DNA of 64,000 nt from Amycolatopsis oliviviridis (lineage in GTDB: Bacteria; Actinomycetota; Actinomycetes; Mycobacteriales; Pseudonocardiaceae), in the NCBI RefSeq assembly GCF_014654365.1, contig NZ_BNAY01000001.1:248001-312000 (forward strand), read 5' to 3'. Position 1 is the first letter of the stretch; the number at the start of each line of letters is the position of its first letter. A program made the position numbers and the translations under genes. The notes beneath the pieces were generated by a model. That model was not told the origin of the DNA and did not search any database. It worked only from the letters and a program-made list of their open reading frames with translations. Positions 42,289-51,754 of the stretch are shown one piece after another.

Positions 42289-44983
42289 CCGGGATGATCT
42301 CCGCGATCTTCGGGGGCGCGCCACCCGGCGTCCAAAGCAGGCGGACGCGGTCGGTCACGGCGCCCTGGGCGGGCAGTTCCGTGTAGCCGCCGGTCATCCT
42401 GCCGATCGTGTGCCAGCCGCCCGCCGCGTCCGCGATCTGGACGTCGGCGCCCGCACCGGCCTCGGTCGCCAGGACGGTGACCTTGCCCAGCGGCTTCGGC
42501 GCGGCGGCCGTGACGACGAGCGCGTCGCCGGGTAACGGTGCCGACGCCGCCGCGTACACCGAATCGGCGTTGTTGTCCGCGGCGGCGGGAAGGTTCGACC
42601 CCGCCGGGGTTCCGGTGACCGTGTAATGCGGACTGTCCGGTGTGGACACGGTGATCTCCCGGACCACGACCCAGTAAGTCTGGGTCCCGGTCACGCGTAC
42701 GCGGACGAACCGCGCCTGGGCGCCGTCCGGGAGGTCCGCCGAGACGATCGGCTCCGTGACCGGCTTCACCGTCGTCCAGCGCTCACCGTCGGCGGAGTAT
42801 TCGAGGACGCCGTTGTGGACGAAGTCGTTCGGGCTGGTCGGTTTGCCCATGGCGATGTCCACATGGGACACCCGCTGCGCACTGCCGAGGTCGACGCCGA
42901 TCGTGTCGCCGACGCGCGGTGCCCAGTCGGTCCAGTAGTAGGTCTCGGGGTCGCCGTCGACCATCCGCGCGGGGACGTTGTCGGTGTAGGTGCCCATCGA
43001 CGTCGTCGGCTGCGGCCGGATCCCGGGCAGGCCGAACCAGCGGTCGGCCATCGCCAGCGCGCTGTTCAGGAACGGCACGCAGACGTCCGTGCAGGTGCTC
43101 GGGTTGCGCGGTCCCCGCGCGGTCTGGACGCGGATCGCCTGCGCCTGCTTGAGCGCGGCGACGAGGTGCCCACGCTCGGCCCACGACGTCGCGCCGTCGC
43201 CGTCGACCTGGGCCAGCAGCATCCGCACCGCGTGCCTGCCCGCCTGGCCGTAGAGCCCGACCTGGTCGAGCCACGGCCCGACCTCGGCGAGGAACTTCGG
43301 GTTGCCGGCCATCCCGCTTCGCAGGTCCGCGGGATCACTGGCCATCGTGGCGAGATAGCCGTCCAGTTTCGCCGCCGCGTCCCAGGGATCCTTCTTCTCG
43401 AGCGCGGCCCAGAAATCGGCGAGCAGCGGGCGCAGCACCGGCGAGTCCAGATCCGGCTTCCCGGTTTCGAGGCGGACGAGCAGACTCGAATAGTTGTTCT
43501 CCGCGAACACCTTCAGCGCCGTCGCGGCGGGACCGCCGAGATCGGCGATCGCGGCGAGCCAGGATTTGTCGGGGTCGTACTTGTCGGGGTTCCACAGGAA
43601 GTCGCCCGAGGTGAACTCGGCGATCTTGGACGCCTCGGCCTGCACCATCGGGTTCGCGGTGATCCCGGAGAGGAACTTCGCGACCCCGGGCTCGCGGCCG
43701 ATGTACGGGCCGAGCAGCAGGCGTTCGGTGATGTAGTCGTTGACCGGGTAGTTGTCCCAGATCAGGATGTCGTGCCCGAAGACCTCTTTCGCCTGCCGGG
43801 CCTGCTTTTCGGTGATCTGCCCGGCGATCACGCCGACGCCGGTCCACTCGACGATGACCGCCTTGTCGAGCTGGGTGCGCAGCGCGGTCTTGTACGGGGA
43901 GTCGGCGAGGTCGTAGTACTCGGTCGGGACCATCTGCAGCCGGTCGACACCGGGATGCGTGGCGATGAAATCCTGTTGCACCCGGTTGAGCAGGAACGAC
44001 TGCGCCGCGCCCGCGGCCGCGCCACCGCTGCCGAACTTCGCGGCGTCGGCGTCGCAGTTCCAGCGAGTGTAGGAGATGTCGTCGAGCGGGATCGCGAACG
44101 ACCGCACCCCGATGTCCCACATGGACTGGAACTTCGCCACCAGCGCGTTCTTGTCGGCGTCCGACGAGTAGCACACCGAAAGTCCGGGCGAGAGCGCGTA
44201 GGTGAACGAGACGTGGTTCGCGGCGGCGCGGGTCACCAGTTGCGAGAGCAGCGCCAGCTGGTCGGGCGGGTACTGGTCGCGCCAGCGGGCGCGCAGGTAC
44301 GGGTCGTCCTTGGGGGAGTAGACGTACATGTTCTGCTTGGTGCGGCCGTAGAAGTCCAGTTGAGCCAGCCGATCGGCATGCGACCACGGCGCGCCGTAGA
44401 AGCCTTCGATCACCCCGCGCCGCGGCGCGGCCGGCCAGTCACGCATGGCGAACCCGCGGCTCGTGCCGGAAGCGAAGAGCTGCCTGAACGACTGCGCGGC
44501 GTAGAACGTCCCCCCGGTGTCCACACCGGACAGCGCGATCACCCCGCGATCGGCGGCGAGGACGTATCCGTCCTGGGCCAGGCCTTCGGGACCCGGGACG
44601 CGGAGCGCGGCGAGCGCCAGGGCGGTCGCTCTGCTTTCGGTGGGTCCGCCGACGAAGACGACGAGCCCGCCGTTGCCGCGTTCCCGGTCGACCGCGGCCT
44701 GGTCGTTGTCGGTGATCTTGATGAACGTGCTCGCTCCCGCGGAGCGGAGGACCTGCTCCACGACGGCGAGCGCGGCCGGATCGGTGCCCGCGCCGACGAC
44801 CTCGACGACGGTGCGCGGGATGGTCACCTGCCCCGGCCGCGGCGTCAGCTGGTGAGGTGTCGGCCAGACCTGGGCGAGCGGCGGGGGAGCGGGCGCCGCG
44901 CTCGCCGGTACGGGGACGGCCACCGCGACGGCGGTCACGAGCAGCGTCACCGGAATGAGGCGGAGAACCCATCGGAAGGACAT
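42269..44983 (-). CDS. Secreted GH84 beta-N-acetylglucosaminidase (hyaluronidase/O-GlcNAcase-like) with F5/8-type C domain
   Basis: 904 residues. The signal peptide ends at ASA-AP (about 29). An N-terminal GH20/84 beta-domain (about 30-170) precedes the GH84 catalytic barrel: RRGVIEGFYGAPWSHADRL (about 188), MYVYSPKDDPYLRARWRD, and FAIPLDDISYTRW (about 298) with the catalytic Asp pair. A helical region follows. A discoidin/F5-8 type C carbohydrate-binding domain lies near 660-790 (GDTIGVDLGSAQRVSHVDIAMG). A further beta domain ends the chain. It would remove GlcNAc from extracellular glycans. The start at 44983 is chosen because the signal peptide begins there and GGGGG lies upstream. Confidence 0.88.
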   Translation of the reverse strand: MSFRWVLRLIPVTLLVTAVAVAVPVPASAAPAPPPLAQVWPTPHQLTPRPGQVTIPRTVVEVVGAGTDPAALAVVEQVLRSAGASTFIKITDNDQAAVDRERGNGGLVVFVGGPTESRATALALAALRVPGPEGLAQDGYVLAADRGVIALSGVDTGGTFYAAQSFRQLFASGTSRGFAMRDWPAAPRRGVIEGFYGAPWSHADRLAQLDFYGRTKQNMYVYSPKDDPYLRARWRDQYPPDQLALLSQLVTRAAANHVSFTYALSPGLSVCYSSDADKNALVAKFQSMWDIGVRSFAIPLDDISYTRWNCDADAAKFGSGGAAAGAAQSFLLNRVQQDFIATHPGVDRLQMVPTEYYDLADSPYKTALRTQLDKAVIVEWTGVGVIAGQITEKQARQAKEVFGHDILIWDNYPVNDYITERLLLGPYIGREPGVAKFLSGITANPMVQAEASKIAEFTSGDFLWNPDKYDPDKSWLAAIADLGGPAATALKVFAENNYSSLLVRLETGKPDLDSPVLRPLLADFWAALEKKDPWDAAAKLDGYLATMASDPADLRSGMAGNPKFLAEVGPWLDQVGLYGQAGRHAVRMLLAQVDGDGATSWAERGHLVAALKQAQAIRVQTARGPRNPSTCTDVCVPFLNSALAMADRWFGLPGIRPQPTTSMGTYTDNVPARMVDGDPETYYWTDWAPRVGDTIGVDLGSAQRVSHVDIAMGKPTSPNDFVHNGVLEYSADGERWTTVKPVTEPIVSADLPDGAQARFVRVRVTGTQTYWVVVREITVSTPDSPHYTVTGTPAGSNLPAAADNNADSVYAAASAPLPGDALVVTAAAPKPLGKVTVLATEAGAGADVQIADAAGGWHTIGRMTGGYTELPAQGAVTDRVRLLWTPGGAPPKIAEIIPVSPPRR

Positions 44984-45200
44984 CGGCTTGCCCCCAAATC
45001 GTCGATCAACGACGTTCTGTGAGCAAGGAAACACCCAAAGCGATGATGCGGGCTAGGTCGGTCTGGGTGATTTTCCGACAGCGAGCACTAGGCCTTTTCG
45101 GTCAACGCGGCCGCGGTCAGGGTGAAGGTGAGTGGTAAGGACGGTGCGGCGGCGGAGCGTTTCGCACCCATGAGGACGCCGGACCCGACAGAATGACCGC

Positions 45201-45809
45201 GTGCGAATCCTTTGTGGTGTGGCCGCCCTCGTCCTGCTCGCTGTCACCGGATGTCAGTCCGGGGTTTCGGGGCAACCCGAGCCCGAGGGCGACAGTTTCG
45301 CGGTCAAGGACGGCTCCCGGCTGCGGTTCCGGCCGGTCCTGGCCGAACTCCCGCCCGGCCCGGCGACAGGCGCGGCGACGAACCGGCAGAGCACGGATCC
45401 CGCCGAACAGCAGGCCGCCGCGGCGGCGCTGGACTGCTCGCCGGGGCCGGACCCGCTGGACGGCCGTGACGATCCGGCGCTCCCGCTGGTCGGCTGCGAC
45501 CGCGTCCTGGGCACGAAATACGTGCTCGGCCCCGCCTTCCTCACCGGGTCCGACCTCAGCCGGGCGAACGCGCGGCTCGATCAGTCGGGCAGCTCGATGA
45601 TCGGTCTCAGCTTCACCGACGCGGGCTCGCGGACGTGGGCCGACTGGACCGCGGCCAACATCGGGAAGCAGGTCGCGATGGTGCTGAAGAGCCGGGTGCT
45701 GACCGCGCCGATGATCCAGTCCGCCATCACCGGCGGGGAAACCCAGATCACCGGGAAGTTCACCTTGCCCGAGGCGCGGCAACTGGCGCGGGACATCGCC
45801 GGCGCCTGA
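45201..45809 (+). CDS. Lipoprotein with SecD P1-head-like domain
   Basis: 202 residues. The signal sequence has lipobox AVTGC (Cys 18), so it is a membrane-anchored lipoprotein. The C-terminal 100 residues, YVLGPAFLTGSDLSRANARLDQ through GKQVAMVLKSRVLTAPMIQSAITGGETQITGKFTLPEARQLARDI, match the head subdomain of the SecD periplasmic region (SecDF P1). There is no membrane-translocase part. Stand-alone SecD-head lipoproteins occur in actinomycetes, with unknown function. It has a GTG start. The upstream 45035-45200 region holds no gene. Confidence 0.8.
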   Translation: MRILCGVAALVLLAVTGCQSGVSGQPEPEGDSFAVKDGSRLRFRPVLAELPPGPATGAATNRQSTDPAEQQAAAAALDCSPGPDPLDGRDDPALPLVGCDRVLGTKYVLGPAFLTGSDLSRANARLDQSGSSMIGLSFTDAGSRTWADWTAANIGKQVAMVLKSRVLTAPMIQSAITGGETQITGKFTLPEARQLARDIAGA

Positions 45810-45901
45810 GCCCTGGCGGCTGCGGCAGGTGGCGCTCGGGGCGGTGGAATACGATCGCCAGGGCCGACGTTTGAGCGTTCAACTACTTGAGGGAGTTGGA
45901 C

Positions 45902-46960
45902 ATGGGTTACGAGAACCTGGGCACCCGGCACGAGCCGACCTTCGGTCTGGACACCTTCGGTGACGTGGAGAACGGTCCGGACGGCCAGCCGGTGAGCCAG
46001 GCCGAGGCCATCCGCCAGGTCGTGGCCGAGGGTGTGCTCGCCGACCAGGTGGGCCTCGACTATTTCGGGGTCGGCGAGCACCACCGCGCGGAGATGGCTG
46101 TGTCGTCGCCGGACGTCGTCCTCGCGGCGGTCGCCGGCCAGACCGGGCGGATCCGGCTGGGCACGGCGGTCACGGTGCTCAGCTCGGACGACCCGGTGCG
46201 CGTCTACGAGCGGTTCGCCACGCTGGACGCCGTTTCCCGGGGACGCGCGGAGGTCACCCTCGGCCGGGGCTCGTTCACCGAGTCGTTCCCGCTGTTCGGT
46301 TACTCGCTGGACGACTACGAAGCGCTCTTCGCCGAGAAACTCGACCTGTTCACGCACCTGCAGGAGGAGAAGCCGGTCGACTGGTCCGGGACCGTCCGTC
46401 CCGCGCTGGAGGGCGCGCAGGCGTTCCCGGTCACCGAATCGGGCAGCCTGCCCGCCTGGGTCGGCGTCGGCGGCACCCCGCAGTCGGTGGTCCGCGCAGC
46501 CGCGTACGGCTTGCCGCTGGTGATGGCGGTGATCGGCGGTTCTCCGGAGCGCTTCACCCCGCTGGCCGACCTGTACCGGCGCGCGCTCAAGGAAGCGGGA
46601 CATCAGGAGCTGCCGATCTCGATGCACAGCCCGGGACACATCGCCGAGACCGACGAGCTCGCGATGGCCCAGCACTTCCCGCACCACCAGGCCGCCTTCG
46701 CCAAGATCGGCGCCGAACGGGGCTGGGGCCCGATGTCCCGGGCCGACTACGACGCCATGGCCGGGCCGCGCGGCGCGCTGTTCGTCGGTTCTCCCGAGAC
46801 CGTCGCGCAGAAGATCGCCTGGGCGGTGCGGACCCTCGGCCTGTCGCGATTCCAGCTCAAATACAGCGTCGGCGGGCTTCCGCACGAGCAGCGCGCGAAC
46901 TCGATCCGGCTGTACGGCGAGCAGGTCGTGCCGCGGGTGAAGGACCTGCTGAAGGACTAG
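45902..46960 (+). CDS. LLM class flavin-dependent oxidoreductase
   Basis: 352 residues from the ATG at 45902 (GAGGGAG upstream; an earlier TTG is less likely). Family features: LGLDTFGDVENG-like N-terminus, ADQVGLDYFGVGEHHRAEMAVSSPDVVLAAVAGQTGRIRLGTAVTVLSSDDPVRVYERFATLD (about 50-112), SRGRAEVTLGRGSFTESFPLFG and WVGVGGTPQSVVRAA. The EHHR and LGRGSF motifs place it with FMN-type LLM monooxygenases of the alkanal group. The AraC regulator follows after ten bases, suggesting co-transcription and control of this enzyme. Confidence 0.87.
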   Translation: MGYENLGTRHEPTFGLDTFGDVENGPDGQPVSQAEAIRQVVAEGVLADQVGLDYFGVGEHHRAEMAVSSPDVVLAAVAGQTGRIRLGTAVTVLSSDDPVRVYERFATLDAVSRGRAEVTLGRGSFTESFPLFGYSLDDYEALFAEKLDLFTHLQEEKPVDWSGTVRPALEGAQAFPVTESGSLPAWVGVGGTPQSVVRAAAYGLPLVMAVIGGSPERFTPLADLYRRALKEAGHQELPISMHSPGHIAETDELAMAQHFPHHQAAFAKIGAERGWGPMSRADYDAMAGPRGALFVGSPETVAQKIAWAVRTLGLSRFQLKYSVGGLPHEQRANSIRLYGEQVVPRVKDLLKD

Positions 46961-46970
46961 CCTCGAAGCC

Positions 46971-47861
46971 GTGGTGTTCGACTCCGAGCGATTCGACCTT
47001 CAGCCGTATACCGGTTTCGACATGGCCCGCTACGTCCGGCGGACCTCGTGCAGCTGGGAGGATTCCGGCTGGGAATCGCTGCTCGTCCAGCGGTTCGACC
47101 ATGTTCCCGTCGTCGAGGACATGCGGCTGCCCGCCGTCGCGGATCTGCATCTCGTCCTGCCTTTGTCGGGGAGGGCGGTGATGGAGACCCGCGGCGAAGG
47201 GCGATGGAACCGCCACCAGTGGGAGCCGGGACGGCTCGAACTCGCCGTTCCGGGCAGGCCGCTGCTGCGCCGCTACCGCGGGGACCGGTCGATGCGCAGC
47301 CTGCAGGTGCATCTCCCGGGCACCACGGTGGAGGCGATCGCGGCCCGGCTGGGCGGCCGCGTGGTGGACCACGAGGCGATGGCCGCCTCCGTCGCCGGGG
47401 GAGACCCGCTGCTCGACGAGCTGGTCCGGGCGGTCGGGGACGCGGGAGAGAACGACGACCTCTACGCCGAGTCCGCGGCCGCCTTCCTCACCGTGCATCT
47501 GCTCACCCGGCACGCGCGCAAACCGGGTCCGCCGGACGCGGGTCGGGAGGACAGCCGGGTCCGCGCGGCCGTCGCGATGATGCGCGATCGGCTGGCGGAT
47601 CCGCTCAGCCTGGCCGAAATCGCCGGGGAAGTGCATCTGAGCGTCTATCACTTCATCCGGGTCTTCAAGGAGAAGACCGGCGAGACACCGCACCGTTTCC
47701 TCGGCAGGATCCGGATCGAGGAGGCGCGAAGACTGCTGCGCGACACCGATCTCCCGATCGCCCGGATCGCGGGCAGATGCGGATTCGCCACCCCGGGCGC
47801 CCTGTCGGCCGCTTTCCTGCGCCACACCGGAACGCGCCCCTCGGAGTACCGCAATTCCTGA
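46971..47861 (+). CDS. AraC family transcriptional regulator
   Basis: 296 residues. The N-terminal half is a sensor domain of the AraC-binding type (residues about 30-150). The C-terminal AraC DNA-binding domain (about 195-292) has two helix-turn-helices: PLSLAEIAGEVHLSVYHFIRVFKEKTGETPHRFLGRIRIEEARRLL and the LPIARIAGRCGFATPGALSAAFLRHTGTRPSEYR signature. GTG start ten bases after the LLM stop, so the two are probably one transcript. Confidence 0.88.
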   Translation: MVFDSERFDLQPYTGFDMARYVRRTSCSWEDSGWESLLVQRFDHVPVVEDMRLPAVADLHLVLPLSGRAVMETRGEGRWNRHQWEPGRLELAVPGRPLLRRYRGDRSMRSLQVHLPGTTVEAIAARLGGRVVDHEAMAASVAGGDPLLDELVRAVGDAGENDDLYAESAAAFLTVHLLTRHARKPGPPDAGREDSRVRAAVAMMRDRLADPLSLAEIAGEVHLSVYHFIRVFKEKTGETPHRFLGRIRIEEARRLLRDTDLPIARIAGRCGFATPGALSAAFLRHTGTRPSEYRNS

Positions 47862-47919
47862 TCACCGCGCCGCAATCTGACACATGGTGACCGGACAGGC
47901 CCGTTTCTAGGGTGAACGG

Positions 47920-48384
47920 GTGAGTAGTTCTGGAAAGCAGTCGTACGACGTCACCGCCGAATCGACGGCGCCGCCCGCCGCGGTGTGGGCATTGCTGGTG
48001 GACGCCCGCAGCTGGCCTGCCTGGTCGGGTGTCGGCTCGCTGGAAATCGGTGCTTCACAAGGACTTTCGGCCGACGGGAGCGACGGCGTCGGCGCTGTCC
48101 GCGCCTTCCGTACCGGCAAGACGGTCACCAAGGAACGGGTCACCGCCCTCGACCCCGAACGCCGGTTCTCCTACGAGGGCGTGGACGTCCCGGTGATGAC
48201 CGACTACCAGGCCGCCGTCGATCTGCGCGAGACACCCGGCGGCGGGACCCGGATCCGTTGGCACGGAACGTATCGCGTGGGCCGGGGCAAGGCGTTGTTC
48301 TTCCGCTGGTATCTCCGTCGCTTCATGCAGGCCATGGCGACCGGGCTCGCCGAGCACGCCGGCGGCCCGGTCCGGAGACCATGA
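47920..48384 (+). CDS. SRPBCC/polyketide-cyclase-like ligand-binding protein
   Basis: 154 residues. A START-like (SRPBCC) fold is indicated by the N-terminal strand SYDVTAESTAPPAAVWALLVDARSWPAWSGVGSLEI, the turn GVGAVRAFRTGKTVTKERVTALDPERRFSYEG, and a C-terminal long helix (FRWYLRRFMQAMATGLAEHA). Family members bind hydrophobic ligands or act as cyclases; no specific function can be assigned. GTG start. It converges with the M64 peptidase gene eight bases away. Confidence 0.8.
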   Translation: MSSSGKQSYDVTAESTAPPAAVWALLVDARSWPAWSGVGSLEIGASQGLSADGSDGVGAVRAFRTGKTVTKERVTALDPERRFSYEGVDVPVMTDYQAAVDLRETPGGGTRIRWHGTYRVGRGKALFFRWYLRRFMQAMATGLAEHAGGPVRRP

Positions 48385-48392
48385 CCTGAGAA

Positions 48393-49361
48393 TCAGTGCC
48401 GGGCGGCGCCTTCCCGGTGGAAGCCCGCGATCATCGCCTCGGTGCTCGGCGGGTTGAAGGGCTGCCCGAGCGTGCGCATGAGCGAGTTCACGCTGGGGCG
48501 GTACATCCCGGTCTTGCAGTAGCGGGATCCCTCGAAGGCGCCGACTGTGCCACCGTCGGGGGAGGGCTTGCCGAGCCAGGTGTACCACTTGGCGCGCCGG
48601 TCCTTCATCTGCGTCGCCGTGAGCGCGGACGCGTTGGGCTCCCGCGGTTCCCGGGTTTCGCACGTGCCGTAGTCGTACTCGTCGGCCAGCCCGCCGATGG
48701 AGTGCCCGAGTTCGTGGGCGACGATCTGGCTGGCCTGGATGTTGCCGCCCGACGAGGTCGCGACACCGCCGCCCGCTCCGCCGTACTTGGTGGTGTTGGC
48801 GAGCATGATGACCTGATCGACGTCGGGTGCGGCCGCGGCGTACTGGTTCGCCTTGGTTTCGTTGACGCACAACAGCCGTTCGATGCCGCCGCACCAGAAG
48901 TACGAGCCGAGCGCGGTGTTGCGCTTCACCCCTTGGGTCGGGTCGTTGGTGATGCCGGACTGGGGTGACACGACGTCGACCTGCCAGAGGTTGAACTGTT
49001 TGCGGTAGCTCTTGTACGGCTCGATCGCGAACAGCGCCGCGATGCTGGAGCGGACGTGCTGCGAGTACGTGCCCAGCTGCGAGGAGGTGTAGCCGTCACC
49101 GACGAAGACCAGGTCGAAGGTGGTCTCGCTGGGACCGTTGGTTTCGATCGGGGTCACCGCGGCGGCGTTCGCCATCAGCTGCGGTGCGGGGGCTCGGTCC
49201 GAGGACGGCCGGGTGACGTCGACCCGGGTGATGGTTCCTCCGGGTTCGAAGGCCTCCATCGACGTCGTGAATCGGGCGGCCGGGGCCGCCGACGCCGTCG
49301 CGGGGACGAATCCGGCGACGAGGGTGGCGGTCAGCGCGACCATGAGACATGCGCGTCGCAT
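48393..49361 (-). CDS. Secreted M64-family metallopeptidase (IgA-peptidase M64-like)
   Basis: 322 residues from the ATG at 49361, chosen for AAGGAG five bases upstream and because a Sec signal peptide (MRRACLMVAL to ASA-AP, about 26) begins there. FDLVFVGDGYTSSQ (about 92) is the conserved M64 start of the catalytic domain. The zinc motif is AHELGHSIGGLADEYDYG (about 220-237): HExxHxxG with the third ligand Glu/Asp in DEY. GTCETREPREPN follows, as in M64 enzymes. Extracellular endopeptidase activity is predicted. It diverges from the LysR gene across 98 bases. Confidence 0.87.
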   Translation of the reverse strand: MRRACLMVALTATLVAGFVPATASAAPAARFTTSMEAFEPGGTITRVDVTRPSSDRAPAPQLMANAAAVTPIETNGPSETTFDLVFVGDGYTSSQLGTYSQHVRSSIAALFAIEPYKSYRKQFNLWQVDVVSPQSGITNDPTQGVKRNTALGSYFWCGGIERLLCVNETKANQYAAAAPDVDQVIMLANTTKYGGAGGGVATSSGGNIQASQIVAHELGHSIGGLADEYDYGTCETREPREPNASALTATQMKDRRAKWYTWLGKPSPDGGTVGAFEGSRYCKTGMYRPSVNSLMRTLGQPFNPPSTEAMIAGFHREGAARH

Positions 49362-49459
49362 GCGTACTCCTTGCGGGGAGGGGAGAAAGAGGAGTACGGA
49401 AAACGATCCCGACTTTCGACGGCTTCCGGCACATCCCAAGTGGCCATAAGGTCCGCGTG

Positions 49460-50428
49460 ATGGACGTCGAGTTACGTCATCTGCGAGTGGTGTGCGCCGT
49501 CGCCGACGCGGGCAGCATCACGCGCGCGGCGATCGGGATCGGGAGCTCCCAGCCCGCGCTGACCGCCGCCGTGCAACGGATCGAGCGTGCCTTCGGCGGC
49601 ACCTTGTTCGTCCGCGGCAGGGACGGGGTCTTCCCCACGGCGTTCGGCGAATGCGTGCTCGACCGCGCGCGTGCCGTCCTCGCCGCGGCGGACACGATGC
49701 ACCGGGACGCGGCGCGCTGGCTGGCGGACGGGGAGGAACGTCCTGTCGCGCTGGGTGGGATCGGCGGTTCGATGGTCGTCGAGCTGGCCGACCGGCTCGG
49801 CGATTCCGGGCGCGGGCAAGCGGTTTCGGTGACCACGGAGTTCTCGCCCTTGCGGTTGCTGGACCTCGTGGCGGGCGGGCAGCTCGACGCCGCCGTCGTC
49901 GCCGACTATCCCGGTCACGTCCTGCCGTCGGCTCCCGGGGTGGCGTCGCGGCCACTGGCCACGCAACCGGTGTTCGTCGCGATCGCCTCGGACCACCCGG
50001 CCGCTCACCGCGCCGAGATCGATCTCGCCGATCTCGCGGGGGAACGGTGGGTCCTCGGGCCGTCCGACGGCGCCGGCTGGCCCGAGTGCTTCGAGGAAGC
50101 TTGTGAGCGGGCCGGATTCCGGCCGCAGGTCGCGCACCGGAGCACGGAACTCCGGCCACTGCAACGCCTGATCGCCGCGGGCCGGGCGCTTTCCCCTTGC
50201 CAGGTCACCTTTCCCGCCACACCCGGGATCGCGATCCGTCCGCTCGCGGGGGATCCGTTGTGGATGCGGTATCTGATCGCCTGGGGCACCGAAGGAGCCT
50301 TCGGCGGGAACAGCGAGGTCTTGATCGCCGCGGCCGAAGCGGCTTACCGATCGGACACCGACAGCAGCCACACCTACCGCCGCTGGCGCGAGCGGCGCGA
50401 AGAACCCGACCGGCGTGCCATCGGGTGA
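49460..50428 (+). CDS. LysR family transcriptional regulator
   Basis: 322 residues. The N-terminal winged HTH (1-60) reads MDVELRHLRVVCAVADAGSITRAAIGIGSSQPALTAAVQRIERAFGGTLFVR, the standard LysR pattern. A periplasmic-binding-type effector domain (about 92-300) follows. The 30-residue C-terminal extension is charged (RRWRERREEPDRR). It diverges from the M64 peptidase gene and precedes an S1 protease gene by 72 bases, so secreted peptidases are its likely targets. ATG with AAGG eight bases upstream. Confidence 0.88.
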   Translation: MDVELRHLRVVCAVADAGSITRAAIGIGSSQPALTAAVQRIERAFGGTLFVRGRDGVFPTAFGECVLDRARAVLAAADTMHRDAARWLADGEERPVALGGIGGSMVVELADRLGDSGRGQAVSVTTEFSPLRLLDLVAGGQLDAAVVADYPGHVLPSAPGVASRPLATQPVFVAIASDHPAAHRAEIDLADLAGERWVLGPSDGAGWPECFEEACERAGFRPQVAHRSTELRPLQRLIAAGRALSPCQVTFPATPGIAIRPLAGDPLWMRYLIAWGTEGAFGGNSEVLIAAAEAAYRSDTDSSHTYRRWRERREEPDRRAIG

Positions 50429-50500
50429 CACCTGGTCAGGGAATTCCCCTTGTCGGGCGGTGGTCCTAGCCTCGGAACCTCACCGACGAAGGGTAAGAAA

Positions 50501-51253
50501 TTGCGTCTGCGCGCCCTGCTGGCCGCTGCTGTCCTGACCATCACCACCGCTCCGGCCGCGCTCGCCGCGCCGGACGTCGCCCACGGCACCGATGTCCCAC
50601 CAGGGCAATTCGGGTTCGTCGCGAAGATCGCGATGACGAAGATCCCTCGCCCGGACGGTTCGACCTACAGCAGTTTCTGCACGGGCGCGCTGATCGCGCC
50701 CGGCTGGGTCATCACCACCGGGCACTGCTTCCACGACGCTTACCGCAAGCGGGTTTCGGGCAAGGTGCCGTATCCGACGACGGTGACGTTGGGGCTGGTC
50801 GACGAGGCGACCGAATCAGGCGTGGCCCGCAAGGCGACCGAAGTGCTGCAGGCGAAGGAGAACGATGTCGCCCTCGTCAGACTGGACACTCCGGTGACCA
50901 CGGTGACCCCGCTGACGGTGAACCGCGCGGTCCCGCAGGTCGGTCTGCAGCTGACCCTGGCGGGCTGGGGCAGCCTGACCGCCACGAATCCCGCTCCCGC
51001 CACACGAATGCAGCAAGGCACCGTGCAGGTGGCGACGGTGGCCCCGACGACGCTGGGCGTCCGCGGCGCCGCGCCGAAGATCACGACCAGTGCCTGCACG
51101 TACGACTCGGGCGCACCGTATTTCGTCCCGGGAGGCAAGAGCGGCGCGCTGGTCTCCCTGGAGGCCACGGGACCGGACTGCCCGCACGCCGGGATCGAGA
51201 CGACGTCCCGCGCGGACGTCATCGCGGACTGGATCGCCACCCGGACGGGGTAG
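50501..51253 (+). CDS. Secreted trypsin-like S1 serine protease
   Basis: 250 residues from a TTG start at 50501 (GAAGGG upstream); an earlier TTG would put a polar leader before the signal peptide. The signal peptide ends at ALA-AP (about 23). Triad regions: VITTGHCF (His about 71), ENDVALVRL (Asp about 120) and CTYDSGAPYFVPGG (Ser about 205). The GDSGGP motif is altered to YDSGAP, an unusual oxyanion loop, but all three catalytic residues are present. It is probably controlled by the LysR protein encoded just upstream. Confidence 0.83.
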   Translation: MRLRALLAAAVLTITTAPAALAAPDVAHGTDVPPGQFGFVAKIAMTKIPRPDGSTYSSFCTGALIAPGWVITTGHCFHDAYRKRVSGKVPYPTTVTLGLVDEATESGVARKATEVLQAKENDVALVRLDTPVTTVTPLTVNRAVPQVGLQLTLAGWGSLTATNPAPATRMQQGTVQVATVAPTTLGVRGAAPKITTSACTYDSGAPYFVPGGKSGALVSLEATGPDCPHAGIETTSRADVIADWIATRTG

Positions 51254-51308
51254 CGCTTCGTTTCGGCCGGTCGCGGAGCGGGTAGTGGCGTGAGCAGGAG
51301 GTACTGCG

Positions 51309-51539
51309 ATGACGAGTACTCGAATGACCGCGCCTCCGGCGCCGCCGGACCCCATGCCGCCGGATCCCGGGGTGCCCGACCCCGGGATCCCCGAACCGGT
51401 GCCGGACCCGGGCAGGCCCGAGCCGGTGCCGGACCCCGGGGTCCCCGAGCGGGTCCCCGATCCGGGACCGGACCGCCCTCTGCCGGAACCGGAAAGCCCG
51501 CCAGAGTCCCAGCCGGGACCGGCCGGGTTCAGAGGGTGA
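51309..51539 (+). CDS. Short proline-rich PDPG-repeat protein
   Basis: 76 residues, almost half Pro. Repeats of the type PDPGxPEPVPDPG run from residue 14 to 55, which predicts an extended polyproline chain without a fold. There is no signal peptide or membrane helix. AGGAGG six bases before the ATG supports real translation. Its end overlaps a 43-residue membrane-protein gene on the other strand. The function is unknown; Pro-rich chains of this kind serve as linkers or protein-binding tails. It could also be a GC-rich chance frame, but the ribosome site argues against that. Confidence 0.55.
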   Translation: MTSTRMTAPPAPPDPMPPDPGVPDPGIPEPVPDPGRPEPVPDPGVPERVPDPGPDRPLPEPESPPESQPGPAGFRG

Positions 51540-51660
51540 ACGCGAGCCAGAGCGCGAGCCAGGCGCAGGCCGCGACCGCGACGACGGTCGCGAACACCCG
51601 CAGGCCGGCGGTGGCGATCCGGAGCGACGCCGTCCCGTTGTGCTGTCGGTGATTGCCCAT
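51529..51660 (-). CDS. 43-residue single-helix membrane protein
   Basis: The frame reads MGNHRQHNGTASLRIATAG, then a hydrophobic helix (about 20-41, VFATVVAVAACAWLALWLAF) and TL at the end. AAAGGAGGG lies seven bases before the ATG, one of the strongest ribosome sites in the window. It is short and easily missed. The 3' end overlaps the convergent proline-rich gene by 11 bases. No family is recognised. Confidence 0.6.
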   Translation of the reverse strand: MGNHRQHNGTASLRIATAGLRVFATVVAVAACAWLALWLAFTL

Positions 51661-51754
51661 GATGCCGCCCTCCTTTCAAGATCACCTTCCGCTCTTCGCG
51701 CCTCCGGCGCAGCGGGGACGATCTGTCAGGGTGACCCCATCCGGGTGAGAGCGA

